Below are positions 22,526-31,233 of a stretch of 36,745 nucleotides of DNA, piece by piece. Source of the stretch: Acrocarpospora macrocephala (lineage in GTDB: Bacteria > Actinomycetota > Actinomycetes > Streptosporangiales > Streptosporangiaceae); assembly GCF_009687865.1 (NCBI RefSeq), contig NZ_BLAE01000018.1, positions 1 through 36,745 on the forward strand, in the 5' to 3' direction. Under the pieces are notes generated by a model that was not told the origin of the DNA, made no database searches, and was given only the letters and a program-made list of their open reading frames with translations. Within the stretch, counting starts at the first letter, position 1, and the number at the start of each line of letters is the position of its first letter. Made by a program: the position numbers and the translations under genes.

Positions 22526-23713
22526 ATGTTCGGCAGACTGCGGGCCTGGGGGCGGCGGCATCGTGCGGTGGTGGACCTTGTCACCATCGCGCCCTTGGTG
22601 TTGTTCTGTCTGGCCGCGGTGCCGGAGTATGTCGGTGATCCGTTTACGGCATCGAGCGTGCGGCTCGGCGTGCCGGGGGCAATCGCCCTGTCGGTGGCGT
22701 TGTTGGGCCCGCTGGCATGGCGGCGAAACCACCCGCGTGCGGTGTTCGCGGGGGTGGCGGCGATCAGCCTGGTCCAGTGGCTGGTGGGGATCGAGCCGTT
22801 GCCCGCGAATCTCGCGGTCCTGGTGGGCATGTACGGCGTCGCCGCCCGCTGCCGGGTGGAATGGGCGATCGCGGCGGGCGTGGTCGCGGAGTTCGGCACC
22901 TACTTGGCCCTGCGGGCATGGAACGACCTCACGCTGGAGATATTCATCAACGCGTCGGTATTCGTGCTGGCGATCTGGATCGGCGGCATTTACACAAATA
23001 TCCGGCAGCGATACGTCCAGGGCCTGGAGGATCGCGCCGAACGCGCCGAACGGGAGCGGGATCAGCAGGCGCTGATCGCCACCGCGGCGGAACGGGCCCG
23101 AATCGCCCGGGAACTCCACGACGTGGTGGCGCACAACGTAAGCGTGATCGTCGTGCAGGCCGACGGCGCCGGATACGCGATCGACAACGACCCGGAGCAG
23201 GCACGCAGGGCGGTCCAGGCCATCTCCGCCACCGGGCGGCAGGCACTGACCGAAATGCGGCGGCTGGTGGGCGTCCTGCGGGACGACACGGCCGCAACGG
23301 AGGACTACCAGCCCCAGCCGGGCCTGGGGCAACTGGAGGAACTCGTCCGGCAAGTACGGGAATCAGGCCTACCTGTGGACATGACCGTCGAAGGCGACCT
23401 GTCCGGACTGCCCGAGGGCGAGCAGCTGGTGATCTATCGGATTGTTCAGGAAGCACTGACCAATACCCTCAAACACGGCGGGCCGCAGGCCCGGGCGGAC
23501 GTGCGGGTGGAAGCCGGCGGGCGGGAGATCGTGATCAGAGTGGTCGATGACGGGCGCGGCGCGGCGGCCCTCGTGAGCGAAGGCGGTCACGGGCTGATCG
23601 GCATGCGGGAACGCGTCACCATGTACGGCGGAACGATGGACGCCTCCCCCCGTACCGGCGGCGGGTTCCTCGTGGTCGCACGGCTCCCGGGCCTTCGCGA
23701 GGGAGCCGCATGA
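22526..23713 (+). CDS. Two-component sensor histidine kinase (NarL/LiaS type)
   Basis: The 395-residue membrane kinase has four or five N-terminal helices (about residues 15-155) with only short outside loops. A coiled coil (RAERAERERDQQ) and a HisKA_3 dimerisation domain with phospho-acceptor His198 in ARELHDVVAH follow. The ATPase domain shows EALTNTLKHGG, VVDDGRG and GGHGLIGMRERV. It overlaps the response regulator by four bases (ATGA). With few extracytoplasmic residues, it may sense membrane or antibiotic stress, and the adjacent exporter fits this. A start at ATG 22526 fits the hydrophobic N-terminus. Confidence 0.94.
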   Translation: MFGRLRAWGRRHRAVVDLVTIAPLVLFCLAAVPEYVGDPFTASSVRLGVPGAIALSVALLGPLAWRRNHPRAVFAGVAAISLVQWLVGIEPLPANLAVLVGMYGVAARCRVEWAIAAGVVAEFGTYLALRAWNDLTLEIFINASVFVLAIWIGGIYTNIRQRYVQGLEDRAERAERERDQQALIATAAERARIARELHDVVAHNVSVIVVQADGAGYAIDNDPEQARRAVQAISATGRQALTEMRRLVGVLRDDTAATEDYQPQPGLGQLEELVRQVRESGLPVDMTVEGDLSGLPEGEQLVIYRIVQEALTNTLKHGGPQARADVRVEAGGREIVIRVVDDGRGAAALVSEGGHGLIGMRERVTMYGGTMDASPRTGGGFLVVARLPGLREGAA

Positions 23714-24372
23714 TCCGCGTGGTCCTGGTCGACGACCAGGAACTGGTCCGCGCGGGATTCCGGATGGTGCTGGGCGCCCAGCCGGACATCGAGATCGTCG
23801 CCGAAGCCGCCGACGGCGCCGCGGCCGTGACGGCGCTCCGCGAGATCAGCGCGGACGTCGTGCTGATGGACGTGCGCATGCCCCGGATGGACGGCGTCGA
23901 GGCCACCCGGCTGATCCTCGCCAAGCCCGACGCCCCGAAGGTGCTGATCCTGACCACGTTCGACCTGGACGAGTATGCCTTCGCCGCCATTCGCGCGGGC
24001 GCGTCCGGCTTCCTGCTGAAGGACGTGCCGCCCGATGATCTGCTCAGCGCGATCCGCTCGGTGCACGCGGGCGATGCCGTCGTCGCGCCCAGCACGACCC
24101 GGCGGCTGCTCGATCTCGTCGTCGCGTACCTGCCGAACGAGGCCAGGCCTACGCGGGACCCGCGGGTGCTGACGGCGCGGGAGCGTGAGGTGCTCCTGCA
24201 TGTCGCCCGCGGGTTGTCGAACGTGGAGATAGCCGGGCAGTTGCATCTGGCCGAAGCCACCGTGAAGACCCATCTAGGCCGCATTCTGGCCAAGCTGGAA
24301 CTACGGGACCGCGCCCAGGCCGTCGTGTACGCATACGAGAGCGGCCTGATCACCAGTCGGCCGAAAGGCTGA
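23710..24372 (+). CDS. NarL/LuxR-family response regulator
   Basis: The 220-residue partner of the upstream kinase has a receiver domain with Asp54 in VLMDVRMPRMDG and the acidic pocket VDDQ. T and K occur at the expected positions (LTTFD, LLKDVP). The C-terminal LuxR helix-turn-helix (residues about 152-215) includes LTAREREVLLHVARG and ATVKTHLGRILAKL. It starts at ATG 23710 within the kinase end. It probably activates the ABC exporter starting 116 bp downstream. Confidence 0.95.
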   Translation: MIRVVLVDDQELVRAGFRMVLGAQPDIEIVAEAADGAAAVTALREISADVVLMDVRMPRMDGVEATRLILAKPDAPKVLILTTFDLDEYAFAAIRAGASGFLLKDVPPDDLLSAIRSVHAGDAVVAPSTTRRLLDLVVAYLPNEARPTRDPRVLTAREREVLLHVARGLSNVEIAGQLHLAEATVKTHLGRILAKLELRDRAQAVVYAYESGLITSRPKG

Positions 24373-24487
24373 TCCCCGGCTACCTCAGGAGTCGCACTAC
24401 CCCCCCGCCGAAGGCCCCTCGAGGACCAGTCCGAGCCCGTCCCGAGGGCCGATGATTCGCCGGGCGGCGCGCCCTAGCGTTGCTGCC

Positions 24488-25231
24488 ATGACGATTACCA
24501 CCGATGTCCGGCACGCCGTCGTGGCCAAGGGACTGACCAAGATATACGGGCAGGGCGACGCGGCTGTGCACGCGTTGCGCGGGGTCGACGTGAGCTTCGC
24601 CACGGGGGCGTTCACGGCGATCATGGGCCCGTCCGGCTCGGGGAAGTCCACGCTCATGCACTGCCTGGCCGGGCTCGACACGGTGACCGAGGGCAGCGTG
24701 ACCGTCGGCGACACCGAGATCACCCGCCTGTCCGACAAGCAGCTGACGCTGCTGCGCCGGGAACGGGTCGGATTCGTGTTCCAGGCCTTCAACCTGCTGC
24801 CCACGCTGACCGCCGAGCAGAACATCCGGCTGCCCCTGGAGATCGCCGGACGGCAGGCCGATCAGGTGCTGTTCGACCGGGTCATCGACACGGTGGGGCT
24901 GCGGGACCGGCTCTCCCACAAGCCGAGCGAGCTGTCCGGCGGGCAGCAGCAGCGGGTGGCCGTGGCCCGGGCGCTGATCAGCAAACCCCAGGTGATCTTC
25001 GCGGACGAGCCGACCGGCAACCTCGACTCGCGCAGCGGCACCGAAGTGCTGGCGTTCCTGCGCCATTCGGTCCGCGAGCTCGGCCAGACGATCGTGATGG
25101 TCACCCACGACCCGGGCGCCGCCTCCTACGCCGATCGGGTGATCTTCCTCAGGGACGGCCTGATGGTCAGCGAGCTGATCGAGCCCACGCCGCAGACCGT
25201 GCTCGACACGCTGCTGAAGCTGGAGGCCTGA
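24488..25231 (+). CDS. ABC exporter ATPase (MacB/LolD-like)
   Basis: The 247-residue ATPase has Walker A GPSGSGKST (47-55), Q-loop FVFQAFNLLPTLT, signature LSGGQQQR, Walker B VIFADEPTGNLDSR and H-loop VTHD. These match the MacB/LolD/FtsE group that works with FtsX-fold permeases. ATG 24488 is chosen over 24452; the family usually begins a few residues before the first strand. It is followed three bases later by the permease gene. Substrates of such exporters in actinobacteria include peptide antibiotics; the substrate here is unknown. Confidence 0.93.
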   Translation: MTITTDVRHAVVAKGLTKIYGQGDAAVHALRGVDVSFATGAFTAIMGPSGSGKSTLMHCLAGLDTVTEGSVTVGDTEITRLSDKQLTLLRRERVGFVFQAFNLLPTLTAEQNIRLPLEIAGRQADQVLFDRVIDTVGLRDRLSHKPSELSGGQQQRVAVARALISKPQVIFADEPTGNLDSRSGTEVLAFLRHSVRELGQTIVMVTHDPGAASYADRVIFLRDGLMVSELIEPTPQTVLDTLLKLEA

Positions 25232-25234
25232 CCG

Positions 25235-27763
25235 GTGCTCAAAACCACCCTGGCGGGGCTGCGAGCACACAAACTCCGGCTCCTGCTCACCTCCCTCGCG
25301 ATCACCCTGGGCGTCGGCTTCATCGCCGGAACGTTCGTGCTCACCGACACGATCGAGGTCGGCTTCCGGCAGAAGTTCACCGCCGACGCCGCCAAGATCA
25401 GCGTCGCGGTCAAGCCGAAAGACAACCCCGAGGCCCAGGAAGCGCCCACCATCCCCGCCGACGCGCTGGAACGGATCCGGAAGGTCCCCGGCGTCGCCGA
25501 CGCCCAGGGCCTGCTTCAAGGCCCGACCCCGCTGCTCGGCCGGGACGGCAAGGCGGCGGGCAACATCCCGACGACCGCCATCTCCGTCCCCACCGGCACG
25601 CTCAACCGCGTCATCGTCACCAGCGGCGACTTCCCCGCCCGGCCGACCGACGCGATCCTGGACGAGAACACCGCCAAGACCAGGCGCTTCGCGATCGGCG
25701 ACACCATCACCGTGCTGGACACGAAGGGCGCAAGGAACGACTTCACCCTGGTCGGGCTCTTCGACACCGGCGTGAACCAGAACCTGGCCTACACCGGCGC
25801 GGTCGGTTTCACCACCGACACCGCCCAGCGCATGACCGGCGCCAAGGGCTTCGGCGAAGTCGACGTCGCCGGCGCGGAGGGCTCGGACCCCGCGCGGCTG
25901 CGAGACGCGGTGGCCGCGGCCATCGGCGCGGACTACGAGGTGAAGACCGGCAGCCAGCTGGCCGACGAGCTGGCCGCCCAGAGCAATGTCGAAACCAGTT
26001 ACCTGACCCTGATGTTGCTGCTGTTCGGCCTGATCGCGATGTTCGTGGCCGCCCTGGTGATCTACAACACGTTCAACATCCTGGTCGCGCAGCGCACCCG
26101 CGAGATGGCGCTGCTGCGCTGCATCGGCGCGACCCGCGCCCAGATATTCGGCTCGATCCTGCTCGAATCCGTGGTCGTCGCGATCCTGTCCTCCGGCCTG
26201 GGCCTCCTGCTCGGCCTCGGCCTGGGCGCGGGCGCGATGGCCGGCCTGGACCTGCTCGACGCGCCCGTCCCCAGCGGCGCGGCCATCTCCCTCACCCCCC
26301 GGACGATCATCCTCGCCGTGGTGATCGGCCTGGTCGTCACCGTCGGCGCCGCCCTGCTCCCGGCCCGCGCCGCCACCCGCGTCGCCCCCATCGCGGCCCT
26401 CCGCTCCCAGGTCGAGGAACAAACCTTCAAAGCCGGTCTGGTACGGACAATCCTCGCGACCCTCTTCCTCCTCGCCGGAACCGGCGTCACCATCGCCGGA
26501 ATCACCATGGACGGCGGCGGCGGCGACGCCCTGATCGTCATCATGGCCGGCGGCGCGCTCTTCTTCCTGGGCGTGCTCATCCTCAGCCCGGTCATCATGC
26601 GCCCGCTGGCGAGTTTCGTCGGCTGGCTCCCGCGCCGCCTGTTCGGCGTGCCCGGCAGCCTGGCCGTCGACAACGCCCGCCGCAACCCCAAGCGCGCGGC
26701 GACCACGACCCTGGCCCTGACCATCGGCGTCACCCTGATGACGCTGATCTCCGTGATCACCGCCACCACCCGGGCCACGATCAACGCCCAGCTGGACGCC
26801 CAGTTCCCGGTCGACTACATGATCTCCGAGCAGCGCGGCCCGGACTCCCGCATCCCGCGCGCCCTGGCCGCCGCCCTCCGCCAGAGCCCCGAAGTCGGCT
26901 CGGTCATCCAGATGCAGCGCGCCGAGGCGCAGCTCGAAGGCTCCGGCACGGAGAAATTCCAGGTAGGAAACTTCCCGGCATCGCCAGATTTCCGGCCGCA
27001 GGCGACCACGGGCTCGTTCGACGGCTTCGTCCCCGGCACCGTCGCCCTGGTCGACGGCACGGCCCGGTCTCTGGGCCGGAAGGTGGGCGACACGATCCAG
27101 CTGAAGACCGAACAGGCCGGAACGGTCACCTTGAAGATCGCCGCGACCTTCGACCGGGACAGCAGCGACCTGGCCCCCATCACCATTCCGCAGGCGGAAT
27201 TCGACCGATATTTCGGCGCACTTGATGACGCGGCCGTCTACGTGAACGCCAAGGACGGCGTCGCCCCCGACGTCGCGCGCCGGGCGGTGGAGGCGATCGC
27301 GCAGCCGTACCCGACCGCGCTGGTGGTCAGTTCGACCGAGATCCGCAGCGAGTTCGAGGACGCCCTGGACATGATGCTCATGATCTTCGGCGGCCTGCTG
27401 GGCCTGGCCATCCTCATCTCCGTGCTCGGCATCGCCAACACCCTCTCCCTGTCCGTCCACGAACGCACCCACGAATCCGCCCTGCTCCGCGCGCTCGGCC
27501 TGACCCGCCCCCAGCTCCGCCGCATGCTCTCCGTGGAAGCCCTGCTGCTGGGCCTGATCGGCGCGCTGATCGGCATCACCCTCGGCGTCGTCTTCGGGTG
27601 GTCCGCCATGCAGACCCTCCCGTTCGACATCCTCTTCCGCGCCCCCGCCGACCTGATCCTGCTCTTCCTGGTCCTGTCCGGCCTGGCCGGCGTGCTGGCC
27701 GCCCTGCTCCCCGCCCGCCGCGCCTCCCGCGCCTCGATCGTGGACGCCCTCGCGAGCACCTGA
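25235..27763 (+). CDS. FtsX-like ABC exporter permease (duplicated MacB-type)
   Basis: The 842-residue membrane protein has two FtsX/MacB units. Each has an N-terminal helix, a large outside domain and three membrane helices. The first outside domain is about residues 40-245 and the first three-helix block about 255-385 ([20 protein letters not shown] to [19 protein letters not shown]); an extra hydrophobic pair is near 405-455. The second block is at the C-terminus ([20 protein letters not shown] to [16 protein letters not shown]). [12 protein letters not shown] and [12 protein letters not shown] are the coupling motifs. It starts at GTG 25235. The kinase, regulator and ATPase genes before it suggest export or resistance under two-component control. 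Confidence 0.93.
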   Translation: MLKTTLAGLRAHKLRLLLTSLAITLGVGFIAGTFVLTDTIEVGFRQKFTADAAKISVAVKPKDNPEAQEAPTIPADALERIRKVPGVADAQGLLQGPTPLLGRDGKAAGNIPTTAISVPTGTLNRVIVTSGDFPARPTDAILDENTAKTRRFAIGDTITVLDTKGARNDFTLVGLFDTGVNQNLAYTGAVGFTTDTAQRMTGAKGFGEVDVAGAEGSDPARLRDAVAAAIGADYEVKTGSQLADELAAQSNVETSYLTLMLLLFGLIAMFVAALVIYNTFNILVAQRTREMALLRCIGATRAQIFGSILLESVVVAILSSGLGLLLGLGLGAGAMAGLDLLDAPVPSGAAISLTPRTIILAVVIGLVVTVGAALLPARAATRVAPIAALRSQVEEQTFKAGLVRTILATLFLLAGTGVTIAGITMDGGGGDALIVIMAGGALFFLGVLILSPVIMRPLASFVGWLPRRLFGVPGSLAVDNARRNPKRAATTTLALTIGVTLMTLISVITATTRATINAQLDAQFPVDYMISEQRGPDSRIPRALAAALRQSPEVGSVIQMQRAEAQLEGSGTEKFQVGNFPASPDFRPQATTGSFDGFVPGTVALVDGTARSLGRKVGDTIQLKTEQAGTVTLKIAATFDRDSSDLAPITIPQAEFDRYFGALDDAAVYVNAKDGVAPDVARRAVEAIAQPYPTALVVSSTEIRSEFEDALDMMLMIFGGLLGLAILISVLGIANTLSLSVHERTHESALLRALGLTRPQLRRMLSVEALLLGLIGALIGITLGVVFGWSAMQTLPFDILFRAPADLILLFLVLSGLAGVLAALLPARRASRASIVDALAST

Positions 27764-27771
27764 GGTCCCCC

Positions 27772-27803
27772 CGCCCGCTCTCACCCCTGAGGGCGGGCGT
27801 TCC
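27772..27803 (+). terminator. Possible terminator after the exporter
   Basis: CGCCCGC (27772-27778) pairs with GCGGGCG (27793-27799), with a 14-base loop, followed by TTCCT. It lies nine bases after the permease stop. Confidence 0.5.
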
Positions 27804-27880
27804 TCGGTTCGGGCAAACACACATGGTTCTGAGGATTCTTACCGGGAGCGCCCGGGGGTGGTCCCTTAACCTTGGGAAGC

Positions 27881-28720
27881 ATGTTGCACGGAAGTATTGG
27901 CATCTTCGACAGCGGTGTCGGCGGGCTCACCGTGGCGCGGGCGATCATCGACCAGTTGCCGCACGAGTCGATCTTGTATGTGGCGGACACCGCGCGCCAG
28001 CCGTACGGGCCGAAGAGCATCGCGGAGGTCCGCGGCTATGCGCTGGAGGTGATGGATCACCTGGTCGCGCATCAAGTGAAGATGCTGGTCATCGCCTGTA
28101 ACAGTGCCAGCGCGGCGGTGCTGCGGGACGCGCGGGAGCGCTATGACGTGCCGGTGGTGGAGGTGATCCAGCCGGCCACCCGCAGGGCGGTGCGGGCCAC
28201 CAGGAACGGGCGGGTGGGGGTGATCGGGACGCGCGCCACGATCGAGTCGATGGCCTACCAGGACGCGTTCGCGGCCGCGCCGCACGTGCAGCTGGTGGGC
28301 GTGGCCGCGCCGCGGCTGGTGGAGTTCGTGGAGCGGGGCGAGACCGACAGCGAGGAACTCATCGAGGCGGTGCGGGACTACCTCGCGCCGGTGCTGGCGG
28401 AGGGCTGCGACACGCTCATCCTCGGCTGCACCCACTATCCGCTGCTGGTCGGGGCCATCTCCTACGTCGTGGGGGACGACGTGACGCTGGTGTCCAGCGC
28501 CGAGGAGACCGCCAAGGACGTCTACCGCGTGCTGCACGATCGGGGGCTCAACCGGTCCGCGGACGTGCCGCGGCATCGGTTCCGCGCGACCGGTGATCCG
28601 GCTCCGTTCGCGCGACTGGGGCGGAGGTTCCTGGGGCCGGAGATCCAGGCAGTCGAGATGGCGACGATCGGCGACGCACCCACGATCGCGGACGTTTCCG
28701 GAAATGGGAGGTCTCAGTGA
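27881..28720 (+). CDS. murI: Glutamate racemase
   Basis: The 279-residue cofactor-free racemase makes D-glutamate for peptidoglycan. The two catalytic cysteines are Cys73 in IACNSASA and Cys183 in LGCTHYPLL, with the N-terminal [13 protein letters not shown] and [14 protein letters not shown] also characteristic. ATG 27881 is the likely start; TTG 27872 is weaker. Its stop overlaps the next gene as GTGA. The murI / MBL hydrolase / rph / rdgB order is that of Mycobacterium Rv1338-Rv1341, so this is a conserved chromosomal core segment. Confidence 0.96.
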   Translation: MLHGSIGIFDSGVGGLTVARAIIDQLPHESILYVADTARQPYGPKSIAEVRGYALEVMDHLVAHQVKMLVIACNSASAAVLRDARERYDVPVVEVIQPATRRAVRATRNGRVGVIGTRATIESMAYQDAFAAAPHVQLVGVAAPRLVEFVERGETDSEELIEAVRDYLAPVLAEGCDTLILGCTHYPLLVGAISYVVGDDVTLVSSAEETAKDVYRVLHDRGLNRSADVPRHRFRATGDPAPFARLGRRFLGPEIQAVEMATIGDAPTIADVSGNGRSQ

Positions 28721-29469
28721 GACTCACGATCGTCGGTTGCTCGGGGAGCTTCCCGGGGCCGGACAGCCCGGCCTCCTGCTACCTGTTCGAGGCGGAGGGC
28801 TTCCGCCTGGTGGTCGACCTCGGCAACGGCGCTCTCGGCGCGCTCCAGCGCCACATCGGCCTGCACGACGTGGACGCCATCTGCCTGTCCCACCTGCACG
28901 CCGACCACTGCCTCGACCTGTGCGCCTACCACGTCGTGCGCACCTACAGCCCCGGCGGCCCGTTCCCCCGCATTCCCGTGTACGCCCCTGCCGACGCCCC
29001 CCGCCGCCTCAACCGCGCCTACGGCATGCCCGACGAGCCGACCCTGGAATCGGCCTTCGACTTCCACGCCCTCACCCCGGACCGCCGCCAGATCGGCCCC
29101 TTCGAGGTGACCACCGCGCTGATGAACCATCCAGTGGAAACCTACGGATTCCGGATCTCGTACGGGGGCCACTCGGTCGCCTACTCCGGCGACACCGGCG
29201 AGTGCGCCGACCTGGTCCGGCTGGCCAGGGACGCCGACGTGCTCCTGTGCGAGGCGTCGTTCCTCGATCTCCCCGATCTCACCCCCGACCTGCACCTCAA
29301 CGGCCGCCAAGCCGCAGAGCACGCCGCCAAGGCCGGGGTGGACCGCCTGGTGCTGACCCACCTCGTGCCCTGGTACGACCCCGACCGCATCCTGTCCGAA
29401 GCCGCCACCGCGGGCTTTACCGGGCGGCTGGAGTTGGCCAGAAGCGGTGCGGTCTATGACCTAGGGTGA
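28717..29469 (+). CDS. MBL-fold phosphodiesterase/hydrolase (Rv1339-like)
   Basis: The 250-residue protein has the metallo-beta-lactamase fold of the RNase Z/phosphodiesterase branch: [12 protein letters not shown] holds the HxHxDH metal motif, [10 protein letters not shown] gives the bridging Asp, and [11 protein letters not shown] carries the last His. Its place between murI and rph matches Rv1339, reported as an unusual cAMP phosphodiesterase, so a cyclic-nucleotide or related substrate is plausible but inferred. It starts at GTG 28717, coupled to murI. It lacks the long arm of true RNase Z. Confidence 0.9.
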   Translation: MRLTIVGCSGSFPGPDSPASCYLFEAEGFRLVVDLGNGALGALQRHIGLHDVDAICLSHLHADHCLDLCAYHVVRTYSPGGPFPRIPVYAPADAPRRLNRAYGMPDEPTLESAFDFHALTPDRRQIGPFEVTTALMNHPVETYGFRISYGGHSVAYSGDTGECADLVRLARDADVLLCEASFLDLPDLTPDLHLNGRQAAEHAAKAGVDRLVLTHLVPWYDPDRILSEAATAGFTGRLELARSGAVYDLG

Positions 29470-29474
29470 AGGTC

Positions 29475-30191
29475 ATGGCTCGCTCTGATGGACGTACGCC
29501 CGACCAGCTCCGGCCCGTCACACTCACCCGGAACTGGCTCGCCCACGCCGAAGGCTCGGTCCTCGTCGAGTTCGGCGGCACGAAGGTGCTCTGCGCCGCG
29601 ACGGTGGAGAGCGGGGTGCCGCGCTGGCGCAAAGGCAGCGGTCTCGGCTGGGTGACGGCGGAGTATGCGATGTTGCCCCGCGCCACCAACACCCGCGGCG
29701 ACCGCGAATCCGTGCGCGGCAAGATCGGCGGCCGGACGCACGAGATCTCCCGCCTGATCGGCCGCTCGCTGCGCGCGTGCGTGGACTACAAGGCGCTCGG
29801 CGAGAACTCGATCGTCCTGGACTGCGACGTGCTCCAGGCTGACGGCGGCACCCGCACCGCCGCGATCACCGGCGCGTATGTGGCGCTGGTGGACGCGGTC
29901 TCCTGGATGCGCAAGAAGCGCATGTGCCCCGGCGACCCGCTGGTCGACTCGGTCGCGGCGGTCTCGGTGGGGATCGTGGGGAACACGCCGCTGCTGGACC
30001 TCTGCTATGTCGAGGACGTGAAAGCCGGAACCGACATGAACGTGGTCATGACCGGCAAGGGCGCGTTCGTCGAGGTGCAGGGCACGGCCGAAGGCGCTCC
30101 CTTCGACCGGGACACGCTGGACGAGCTGCTCGATCTGGCCGCGGCCGGCTGCGCCGAGCTGACCGAGCTGCAGAAAATCGCTTTGGCCTGA
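29475..30191 (+). CDS. rph: Ribonuclease PH
   Basis: The 238-residue phosphorolytic 3'-5' exoribonuclease trims tRNA 3' ends. Diagnostic segments are [38 protein letters not shown], the RNase PH signature region [20 protein letters not shown] and [20 protein letters not shown]. The start is ATG 29475, which fits the family; GTG 29466 would overlap the upstream stop. The gene order is conserved in actinobacteria. Confidence 0.96.
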   Translation: MARSDGRTPDQLRPVTLTRNWLAHAEGSVLVEFGGTKVLCAATVESGVPRWRKGSGLGWVTAEYAMLPRATNTRGDRESVRGKIGGRTHEISRLIGRSLRACVDYKALGENSIVLDCDVLQADGGTRTAAITGAYVALVDAVSWMRKKRMCPGDPLVDSVAAVSVGIVGNTPLLDLCYVEDVKAGTDMNVVMTGKGAFVEVQGTAEGAPFDRDTLDELLDLAAAGCAELTELQKIALA

Positions 30192-30239
30192 GCGCGCGCG
30201 AGCCCGATCATTGAGGTCTGGCTTCTGTTTGGGGATGGA

Positions 30240-30845
30240 ATGACACGTCTGGTGCTGGCGACCCGCAACGCGGGCAAGATCGTCGAGTTCCGCCGGATTC
30301 TGGCGGACGCGCGCGTACCCATCGATCTGGTCGGCCTGGAGGCGTTCCCCGAGATCGGCGAAGTGGCCGAGACCGGCCTCACCTTCGCGGAGAACGCCCT
30401 GCTCAAGGCCCACACCGTGGCCAAGGAGAGCGGCCTGCCCGCGGTCGCCGACGACTCCGGCCTCTGCGTCGACGCCCTGAACGGCATGCCCGGCATCTTC
30501 TCGGCCCGCTGGTCGGGCGGCCACGGCGACGACCAGGCCAACCTGGCCCTCCTGCTGGCCCAGCTCACCGACGTCCCCGACAACCGCCGCCAGGCCCACT
30601 TCACCTGTACGGCGGCGCTCGCGCTGCCCTCAGGCGAGGAACGGGTGGTCGACGGCATCATGACCGGCACGCTAATCCGCGAGCCCCGCGGCACCAACGG
30701 CTTCGGCTACGACCCGATCTTCGTCGCCGACGGCGAAACCCGCACCACAGGCGAAATGCCGGCCGCCGAAAAGGACGCCATCAGCCACCGGGGCAAATCC
30801 TTCCGCGCCCTGATCCCGGTCATCATCGAGGTCCTCGGCACCTGA
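30240..30845 (+). CDS. rdgB: XTP/dITP diphosphatase (RdgB/HAM1)
   Basis: The 201-residue pyrophosphatase removes non-canonical purine nucleoside triphosphates such as dITP and XTP. Markers are the N-terminal ATRNAGKIVEFRRIL, the metal-binding ADDSGLCVDALNG, PGIFSARWSG, GTNGFGYDPIF and SHRGKSFRAL. Length and start (ATG 30240) are normal. It is the last gene of the murI-rph block; a minisatellite begins 18 bp after its stop. Confidence 0.96.
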   Translation: MTRLVLATRNAGKIVEFRRILADARVPIDLVGLEAFPEIGEVAETGLTFAENALLKAHTVAKESGLPAVADDSGLCVDALNGMPGIFSARWSGGHGDDQANLALLLAQLTDVPDNRRQAHFTCTAALALPSGEERVVDGIMTGTLIREPRGTNGFGYDPIFVADGETRTTGEMPAAEKDAISHRGKSFRALIPVIIEVLGT

Positions 30846-30862
30846 CCTGGCGCCTTCGCTTG

Positions 30863-31060
30863 AGAGCCACCGTGGGAATCTTCGCCGGAGAACCATCGTG
30901 AAGTCTTCGTGGGAGAACCACCGTGGGAATCTTCGCCGGAGAACCATCGTGAAGTCTTCGTGGGAGAACCACCGTGGAGTCTTCGTGGGAGAACCACCGG
31001 GGCATCTTCGCGGGAGACCACCGTGGAGTCTTCTCGGATACACCCTGGACGTCTTCGAGG
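30863..31060 (+). repeat. 25/26-bp tandem minisatellite, about seven to eight units
   Basis: Units begin at 30863, 30889, 30914, 30940, 30965, 30990, 31015 and, degenerate, 31038. The consensus starts AGAACCACCGTGGAGTCTTC and ends GTGGG or GCCGG. Units 1 and 3 are 26 bp and units 2 and 4 are 25 bp and share TCGTGAAG, so an older 51-bp dimer was duplicated. A further partial unit, AGAACCACCGTG, lies at 31123. Units are contiguous with no spacers, so it is not a CRISPR array. No plus-strand gene is supported across it. Confidence 0.9.
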
Positions 31061-31062
31061 AC

Positions 31063-31123
31063 ACCACGGCGCTGGCGGGGTCGGGCGGAGCCCGAGGGAA
31101 AACAAAGGGCTGGGTGGGTGGGA
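31063..31123 (-). repeat. Dispersed GC-rich repeat, copy 3
   Basis: Read on the minus strand, this gives CTCCCACCCACCC, CTTTGTTTTCCCTCGGGCTC and GCCCGACCCCGCCA, matching the elements at 1-44 and 91-131. It abuts the minisatellite. The CGGGC-GGA-GCCCG hairpin is in the middle. Confidence 0.6.
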
Positions 31124-31233
31124 GAACCACCGTGTCTTGACTGTCGTTTCATGTGGGAGCTGGCGGGGATCTCGATCGCCTCGTAACCCGCTCGTAAGAT
31201 CTTCTGTCGCTGGGTAGGCGTAGCGTCTGGAGT

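Noticed and set aside
24380-27820. Minus-strand open frame of 1146 codons opposite the ABC exporter
   Set aside because: It mirrors two well-supported plus-strand genes, is Gly/Asp/Gln-rich without any fold pattern, and has no ribosome binding site. It is a high-GC antisense frame.
30863-31060. CRISPR array
   Set aside because: The 25-26-bp units follow each other directly with no unique spacers and no cas genes are present.
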